Positions 14,224-19,309 of a stretch of 19,309 bases of DNA are shown one piece after another. Every line of letters begins with the position of its first letter. Within the stretch, counting starts at the first letter, position 1. Source of the DNA: CBFCZU01 sp965602635 (GTDB taxonomy: Bacteria; Planctomycetota; Phycisphaerae; SM23-33); NCBI GenBank assembly GCA_965602635.1, contig CBFCZU010000056.1:1-19309 (forward strand), in the 5' to 3' direction. The position numbers were made by a program, and so were the translations under genes. Under the pieces are notes generated by a model that had not been told where the DNA came from, ran no database searches, and was given only the letters and a program-made list of their open reading frames with translations.

Positions 14224-17200
14224 TCACGGGGCCGGGGTCGGCTCGACGTGCCCGGCGGCTTCGCTTTCGGCTTCTCGCTTCTTCAGCCCGCCAAGTCCGA
14301 AGTGGGCGGACGCCCGATACAGCGTCACGTACAGCGTCGGCACCACCACCAGCGTCAGCACCGTGGCGACGGCCAGGCCGAAGATCACCGCAATGGCCAT
14401 GCTCGACCAGAACTGGCTGGTCTCGCTGCGCGTGGAGATGATAGCCAGGGGATTGCCCAGGCTGAACTTGCGGAAGTTCAGGTTCACGCCCGTGGCCATG
14501 GGCAGCAGCCCCAATATCGTGGTGGTGGCCGTCAGCATTACCGGCCTGAGCCTGGTGGCTCCTGCCTGGATGGCGGCGGCGATCACGTCGAGGCCCTGAC
14601 GCTGAAGCCGCCGGGCGTAGTCCAGCAGCACGATGGCGTTGTTGACCACCACGCCGGCAAGGCCGATCACGCCCACACCGGTCATGACGATCCCGAAAGG
14701 CCGCCGGCAGATGAGCAGCCCGGTCAGGACGCCGATCATCGACAGGACCACGGTGAACATGATGATGAACGGCGCCGAGATCGTGTTGAACTGCGCCACC
14801 AGGATCAGGATGATCAGCAGCAGGGCGAAGCCGAATGCCTTGCCGAGGAAGGCCTCCGCATCCTCCTGGAACTCCTTCTGCCCGGCATAGGCGATGCGGT
14901 AGCCTTCGGGCAGCTCCAGCAGCTCGCGCTTGGCCAGGACGCCGGGGAAGGTCGCCTCCAGCAGCAGGCGGTTAAGCCGCTGCACTTCCTTGTCGGAGAG
15001 GTCCTTGCGGTCTCGCTCGATGTAGGCCTTGGCCTCGTCGGTCAGCTCGATGCCCTTGAAGTCCTCGGCGCGGTAGAGGTCCGCCCGCTTGACGACCTGG
15101 TTGACCGCGGCGAGGACCTCTGCCCGGGCCTCGGGTTCCGCCGTCTCGCCCCCGGCCAGGCGCTCGATCAGCTTCTGGGGGTTCTTCTTCGTGAAGCCCA
15201 GGAGTCCGCCGGGCTTCAGCAGCCGCCATATCCGGCGGGCGGGGCTTGGGTCAGTCTGCTTGTCGGCGTCGCGGAGGGCCCGGCAGAACCCGCCCCAGTC
15301 GAGGACGTCGGCGGACAGGAGCCTCGACTGGCCCAAGGGGCTGAGCCGCTCCTGGACGTCCTTGAGCACCTCGGTGTCGAGGCGGCCCTCGGCGTCGGCG
15401 GTGAGGGTGACGACGCGCTTCTGATCGACGCGGTTGATCGTCCCGAACCCCCCGCGGTACTGGAAGTCTCCCAGCGAGCGGAGGGAAACGGCCTGGCCGG
15501 CGTCGCTGGGCACGCACAGGTGAAAGAGGTGCTGAATCTCGCTGCGGTGGCGTTCGGGCAGGCGGACGGTGATGTCATATTCGTCGTTGAACTCGCGGTA
15601 GGTGCCGACCTTCCGCCCCAGGATGCAGGTCTTGAGGTATTCGCCGCTGACTGCCGGCGAGACGCCCAGCAGCATGCCGCGCAGACGGTTGGGGATGAAC
15701 GCCAGCTCGGGGCGGGTCAGCTCCAGGTCGCTGCGCAGGTTCACCAGCCCCCGGATAGGGACGTCGGAGATCAGCCGCTTTGCCCGCTCGGAGAGCTTCC
15801 GGAGCGTCTTGAAATCGTCGCCGATGATGCGGACGGCGATGGGTGCCCCGGTGGGCGGGCCGTGCCTCTCCTTATCCAGCTTGACCTCCGCCCCGGCAAT
15901 GCCGCCCAGCAGCTTGCGGATCTCGGCGGCCGCCTCGACCGAGGGGCGCGGCCGGTCCTCGAAATCGTGGAACAGCAGCGTCAGGTTGCTCACGTGCGGC
16001 CCGGACGCCTGGCCGGAGAGGCTTATCCCGCCGCCGCCCGAGCCGACGTTGGCGACAACGTGTTCCAGGTCGTCGGGGCGGAACTTCTTTACGCGATTCT
16101 CGACCCGCTGCGCCAGGCGGTTGGACTTGTGGATGTTCATCCCCTGCGGGCCGCGGATGTTGATCGTCGCCCGCCTCGGATCGGCGATCGGGAAAAGCTC
16201 CACCCCGCGCCCGCGCTTGCCGTAGAGAATGACCACGCCTGCCATAATCAGCACCGCCAGCGACAGGGTGGCCGGCCAGTGCTTCAGCGCCGTCCCGAGC
16301 AGCCGGCGGTAGCCCTCGATGAACGGGTGCCGGGCCTTGACCTGCCTGACGTGTCCGGAAAGGACCGAGCATACCGTCGGGCTGATCACCAGCGCCACGA
16401 ACAGCGAGCTGGTGAGGGTTATGATCAGCGTGATGGGCAGGTACTTCATGAACTCGCCCATGATCCCCGGCCAGAACAGCAGCGGGGAGAACGCCCCGAC
16501 CGTCGTGGCGGTGGAGGTGATCACCGGCCAGGCGACCTCGCCGGCGCCCGCCATTGACGCCTCGATCTGCCCCAGGCCGAGCTGGCGGTGGCGGAAAATG
16601 TTCTCCACGATCACGATGGCGTTGTCCACCAGCATGCCCAGCGCCAGGATAAGGCTGAAGAGAACCACCATGTTCAGCGTGTAGCCCAGGGCGTCGAGCA
16701 GGGCGAAGCTGATGAGCATGCTCATCGGGATGGCCAGCGCGACTATGGCGCTGGTCCGCCAGCCCATGAAGGCCACCAGCACCAGCACCACCAGTATCAG
16801 CCCGGAGATGACGCCGTTCTCCAGGTCGCTGATCATCATGTCCACGTCCTTGGACTGATCCAGGGTCAACTCGATGCGGATGCTGGGCGGGAGCTGCTCG
16901 CGGAAGGCGGCGACGACGGCCTTGACGCCGTAGCCCACCTTCTGGATGTTGGCGCCGACGGTCTTTCGCACGCTGAGGGTGACGCTCTCGGCCCCGTCGA
17001 GGCGGGCGAAGCTGGTTCGGTCCTTGAAGGTGTCGGTAACCTTGGCCACGTCGGTCAGGTAGATCGTCTTGCCGCCTCGGGTGGTCAGGGGCAGGTTGTC
17101 CACCTCGTCGGGCTTGACGAACTGGGCGGGCACGCGGACGTTAAACCGCGTGCCGGGCGTCTCCAGCCCCCCGGCCGAGACGTTGACGTTCTCCGACGGG

Positions 17201-17814
17201 ATCAGCTTCACCAGCTCAGGGATCGTCAGCCCGTACGCCTGCACCCGGTAAGGGTCGATCTCCAGGCGGATCTCGCGCTCCGCCGCCCCCAGCACGTCCA
17301 CCTCCAGAACCCCGGGGATCTGCTCGATCTCCTCCTCCAGCCTGTCGGCGATGCCCTTGAGCACGGCCGGCGAGACGTTCCCGGAGATGTTGACCATCAT
17401 GATGGGCAGCTCGGCGATGTTGATCTCCCTGATGGTCGGCTCTTCCGCGTCGAGCGGCAGCTCGCCCTTGGCGACGTCAACCTTGTCGCGGACGTACTGG
17501 AGGGCGTCCTCGATGCGGATCTCCGGCTGGAACTCGATGGTGATGACCGACTGGCCCTCGGCGCTGATGGAGGTTATCTCCTTGACGCCCTTGATGCCCT
17601 TCAGCTCGTTCTCGATCTTGATGGTCACCAGCGACTCGACGTCCTCCGGCGAGGTTTCCTTGTAGATGGTGGTCACCAGCACGACGGGGATAGGCACGTC
17701 GGGCGCCGCCTCGCGGGGCAGGGTGACGTAGCTGTAAGCCCCGGCCGCCACGATCAGCAGTATGAGCACGAGCACGGTCGTGCGATTCTTGATGGCAGCG
17801 TTAGAAAGCAGCAT
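14224..17814 (-). CDS. RND (AcrB/MexB-type) efflux transporter with enlarged periplasmic region
   Basis: The protein has 1196 residues against about 1020-1050 for most RND pumps. The N-terminal membrane helix (about 10-31) is followed by porter segments, helices at about 340-550, a second porter half and the C-terminal helix bundle (about 980-1170). The proton-relay helix reads GMLVDNAIVIVENI, with Asp397 and Asn398 in place of the Asp-Asp of AcrB. This single-Asp form is common in other RND subgroups. Extra length comes from about 130 residues at about 835-963, charged and helical (LIERLAGGETAEPEAR...DLSDKEVQRLNRLLLEA), inserted in the second periplasmic half. ATG 17814 lies 9 bp after the adaptor stop, with AAAGGATGA upstream. 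The pump would work with the adaptor gene in this unit and an unlinked outer-membrane channel. Substrates are unknown. Confidence 0.9.
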   Translation of the reverse strand: MLLSNAAIKNRTTVLVLILLIVAAGAYSYVTLPREAAPDVPIPVVLVTTIYKETSPEDVESLVTIKIENELKGIKGVKEITSISAEGQSVITIEFQPEIRIEDALQYVRDKVDVAKGELPLDAEEPTIREINIAELPIMMVNISGNVSPAVLKGIADRLEEEIEQIPGVLEVDVLGAAEREIRLEIDPYRVQAYGLTIPELVKLIPSENVNVSAGGLETPGTRFNVRVPAQFVKPDEVDNLPLTTRGGKTIYLTDVAKVTDTFKDRTSFARLDGAESVTLSVRKTVGANIQKVGYGVKAVVAAFREQLPPSIRIELTLDQSKDVDMMISDLENGVISGLILVVLVLVAFMGWRTSAIVALAIPMSMLISFALLDALGYTLNMVVLFSLILALGMLVDNAIVIVENIFRHRQLGLGQIEASMAGAGEVAWPVITSTATTVGAFSPLLFWPGIMGEFMKYLPITLIITLTSSLFVALVISPTVCSVLSGHVRQVKARHPFIEGYRRLLGTALKHWPATLSLAVLIMAGVVILYGKRGRGVELFPIADPRRATINIRGPQGMNIHKSNRLAQRVENRVKKFRPDDLEHVVANVGSGGGGISLSGQASGPHVSNLTLLFHDFEDRPRPSVEAAAEIRKLLGGIAGAEVKLDKERHGPPTGAPIAVRIIGDDFKTLRKLSERAKRLISDVPIRGLVNLRSDLELTRPELAFIPNRLRGMLLGVSPAVSGEYLKTCILGRKVGTYREFNDEYDITVRLPERHRSEIQHLFHLCVPSDAGQAVSLRSLGDFQYRGGFGTINRVDQKRVVTLTADAEGRLDTEVLKDVQERLSPLGQSRLLSADVLDWGGFCRALRDADKQTDPSPARRIWRLLKPGGLLGFTKKNPQKLIERLAGGETAEPEARAEVLAAVNQVVKRADLYRAEDFKGIELTDEAKAYIERDRKDLSDKEVQRLNRLLLEATFPGVLAKRELLELPEGYRIAYAGQKEFQEDAEAFLGKAFGFALLLIILILVAQFNTISAPFIIMFTVVLSMIGVLTGLLICRRPFGIVMTGVGVIGLAGVVVNNAIVLLDYARRLQRQGLDVIAAAIQAGATRLRPVMLTATTTILGLLPMATGVNLNFRKFSLGNPLAIISTRSETSQFWSSMAIAVIFGLAVATVLTLVVVPTLYVTLYRASAHFGLGGLKKREAESEAAGHVEPTPAP

Positions 17815-17823
17815 TGGACCGCG

Positions 17824-18981
17824 TCATCCTTTGGCTCGAGTGGTCGCCCGGCTGGCGGCGCCGGCGCCCTCGGCAGGCACTTCCTTGACCGCGTCGCCGG
17901 GAGAGAGGGCGCGATGCCCGTCGACGATCAGCAGGTCGCCCTCCTCCAGGCCCTCGGTCATAAGCACCCGGTCGCCCTTGATGAATCCGAGCCTGACGTC
18001 GTCTCGCCGCTCGGCCTTGCCGTCCTTGCCCATGACGTACACCGCCCTGGTCTTCTCCATCGGAATCACCGCCTCCAGCGGGATCATGATCGCGTTGCGG
18101 AACTTTCTGCGGACCAGGCTGACGCGCACGATCTGCCCGCTGCGGAGGACGCGCGGCTCGTTGGGCACGCTGATCTCAACGCGGGTGGTGTTGGACGCGG
18201 GATCGGCAAGCTCGCCGATGAAAGTGATCTGCCCGGTAAGGGCGTCTTTCCCTTCCTCGTCGAGGATGATCTTCTGGCTCTGGCCGAGCGTGAGACAGGG
18301 CACGTCGGGCTCGGGCACGTGCACCACGACCTTGGCCGGCTCCATGTCCACTATCCGGGCGACGACGCTGCCGACGTTGACGTACATGCCCAGCTCGGGG
18401 ACCACCTCGTCGAGCTTGCCGCTGATGGGGGCCATGATCGTCGCTCGCGCCAAGCGGGCCTTGGCGGCATCGTACTGGGCCTTGCTGGCGGCGGCCTTGG
18501 CCCGGGCCATGTCCACCTCCCTGTCGGTGGCCACCCCGTCCTTGGCGGCGTCGGCGATCCGCTCGTGCTGGCGCCCGTCGTACTCGGCCGTCGCCTTGGC
18601 GGCGTCGTACTCGGCCTGGAGAAGGTCGGTGTTCAGGCGGACTATCGGCTTGCCCGCCTTGATCGGCTGGCCCTCGGTGCCGTGAATCCGCTCGATCCGC
18701 CCGGGGACCTCGGCCGAGACCGCCACCACCCGGTCCGGACTAACCTGGCCCACCAGCACGAACGATTCCACCACCTCAGGAAGGGCGCCGACGCGCTCCG
18801 TCTTCACGTCCATCGGGGGCGGCGGCTCGACGGGCTTGTCGTCATTCCTCTTGGGCACCGCAAAGTAGATGGTCACCACCGCAGCCAAGGCCGCCAGCAC
18901 TACCAGGGCGGGCACTAGCCGCCGCAGGAGCTTGCCCGGTCTCATCCGCCGGCCTTCGTGTTGTCTCTGCCGCTCAGTCAT
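17824..18981 (-). CDS. Membrane fusion protein (HlyD/AcrA-type periplasmic adaptor)
   Basis: The 385-residue protein has a short basic cytoplasmic tail, a membrane anchor at about 20-42 (LVPALVVLAALAAVVTIYFAV) and no lipobox cysteine. A Pro-rich stretch (about 52-58) follows. The biotinyl-lipoyl half-motifs VSAEVPGRIERIHGTEGQPI and ATIMAPISGKLDEVVPELG flank an Ala/Lys-rich coiled-coil hairpin (about 118-175). Beta-barrel and membrane-proximal domains complete the fold (RSGQIVRVSLVRR, MEKTRAVYVMGKDGKAERR, GLEEGDLLIVDGHRALSPGDAV). The family bridges the inner-membrane RND pump to an outer-membrane channel. Its ATG overlaps the upstream TetR gene's TGA (ATGA at 18978-18981), so the two are translationally coupled. 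Confidence 0.9.
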   Translation of the reverse strand: MTERQRQHEGRRMRPGKLLRRLVPALVVLAALAAVVTIYFAVPKRNDDKPVEPPPPMDVKTERVGALPEVVESFVLVGQVSPDRVVAVSAEVPGRIERIHGTEGQPIKAGKPIVRLNTDLLQAEYDAAKATAEYDGRQHERIADAAKDGVATDREVDMARAKAAASKAQYDAAKARLARATIMAPISGKLDEVVPELGMYVNVGSVVARIVDMEPAKVVVHVPEPDVPCLTLGQSQKIILDEEGKDALTGQITFIGELADPASNTTRVEISVPNEPRVLRSGQIVRVSLVRRKFRNAIMIPLEAVIPMEKTRAVYVMGKDGKAERRDDVRLGFIKGDRVLMTEGLEEGDLLIVDGHRALSPGDAVKEVPAEGAGAASRATTRAKG

Positions 18982-19309
18982 GTATGGTTTCCTGATTCAC
19001 CCGCGCCCGCCCCGGCGCTCAGTGCCGCCAGGATCGTGCGCCTCAAGGCGGCGAGGAACTCGCTGTCGAGAGTGATTCCCATGCCGAGAATGGACTGAAC
19101 CTCGACGCCGTCGAGGATCGCCAGGATCAGCGAGGCGGCCACCTGAGGGTCGAGCTCCCGGTTGAATTCGCCCGACTCGACCCCCTCGGCGAGGATGGCT
19201 TCCACAGTCCCGCGCGACCGGCTGTACATCTCGCGGAACATCGGCGTCATTTCTCCCTGCTGGCCCTCGCGGGCGGCCGTTGCCCAGAACTCCAGCACCA
19301 GCCGGCCCA
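18978..19309 (-). CDS. TetR-family regulator, C-terminal part only (cut by window edge)
   Basis: About 110 residues are visible and the frame is open to the right edge, so the N-terminal DNA-binding domain lies outside. The visible part (RLVLEFWATAAREGQ, MYSRSRGTVEAILAEGVESGEF, ASLILAILDGVEVQSILG) matches the ligand-binding C-terminal domain of TetR regulators. The gene is first in the tetR-adaptor-pump unit and overlaps the adaptor start. It therefore probably represses its own operon from a promoter outside the window. A GTG at 19298 is internal. Confidence 0.82.
   Translation of the reverse strand, partial: GRLVLEFWATAAREGQQGEMTPMFREMYSRSRGTVEAILAEGVESGEFNRELDPQVAASLILAILDGVEVQSILGMGITLDSEFLAALRRTILAALSAGAGAGESGNHT

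Noticed and set aside
14098..18918. Very long plus-strand open frames (14098-16557 and 16588-18918)
   Set aside because: They lie antisense to the RND pump and adaptor, have His/Asp/Arg/Gly-rich compositions without recognisable domains, and result from high GC at third codon positions of the real genes.
1..19309. CRISPR arrays, tRNA or rRNA genes
   Set aside because: No regularly spaced direct repeats, tRNA T-loop/acceptor patterns or rRNA core sequences were seen by eye on either strand.

Overview
The window is GC-rich DNA of an anaerobic-looking bacterium, most probably a planctomycete or other PVC-group relative. This lineage call is inference. It rests on GH123/DUF4091-type glycosidases, a REP-associated (IS200-like) tyrosine transposase, oxygen-sensitive Fe-S enzymes and very high GC with dense antisense open frames. 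No rRNA, tRNA or CRISPR array was seen.

Layout. (1) 1-3509, plus strand: the 3' part of a GH123-like (DUF4091) glycosidase, an intrinsic terminator, then a 676-aa TIM-barrel glycosidase-like protein of unassigned family. (2) 3510-4388: no convincing protein gene, but a consensus TATAAT box, about 600 nt packed with strong hairpins including a roughly 118-nt near-continuous hairpin, two terminator-like ends, and a second promoter directly after them. I read this as a free-standing large structured RNA gene followed by the promoter of the next operon. (3) 4389-12325, plus strand: four tightly packed genes. They are a double-activase/DUF2229 protein and its COG3581-type partner (ATGA overlap), a radical SAM protein resembling archaeal tetraether lipid synthase (Tes/MJ0619), and a radical SAM/SPASM protein that appears to start at a rare CTG overlapping the previous stop. 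(4) 12333-13027: a short IS200-like/RAYT element bounded by 20-nt inverted repeats (19/20 identical), inserted exactly between two convergent gene ends. (5) 13027 to the right edge, minus strand: a tetR (cut by the window) - membrane fusion protein - RND pump - GT4 glycosyltransferase transcription unit.

How the genes may work together. The activase/DUF2229/COG3581 pair belongs to the benzoyl-CoA reductase/2-hydroxyacyl-CoA dehydratase (BCR/HAD) superfamily. That superfamily includes PlsA/PlsR of anaerobic plasmalogen synthesis and the bacterial glycerol ester reductase (GeR). Next to a Tes-like radical SAM enzyme, the simplest reading is a bacterial ether-lipid and possibly membrane-spanning-lipid locus: the BCR/HAD pair would reduce ester-bound acyl chains to (vinyl)ethers and the radical SAM enzyme would join chain ends. 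The SPASM protein would be an additional, unknown tailoring step. This pathway assignment is inference from family membership and gene order.
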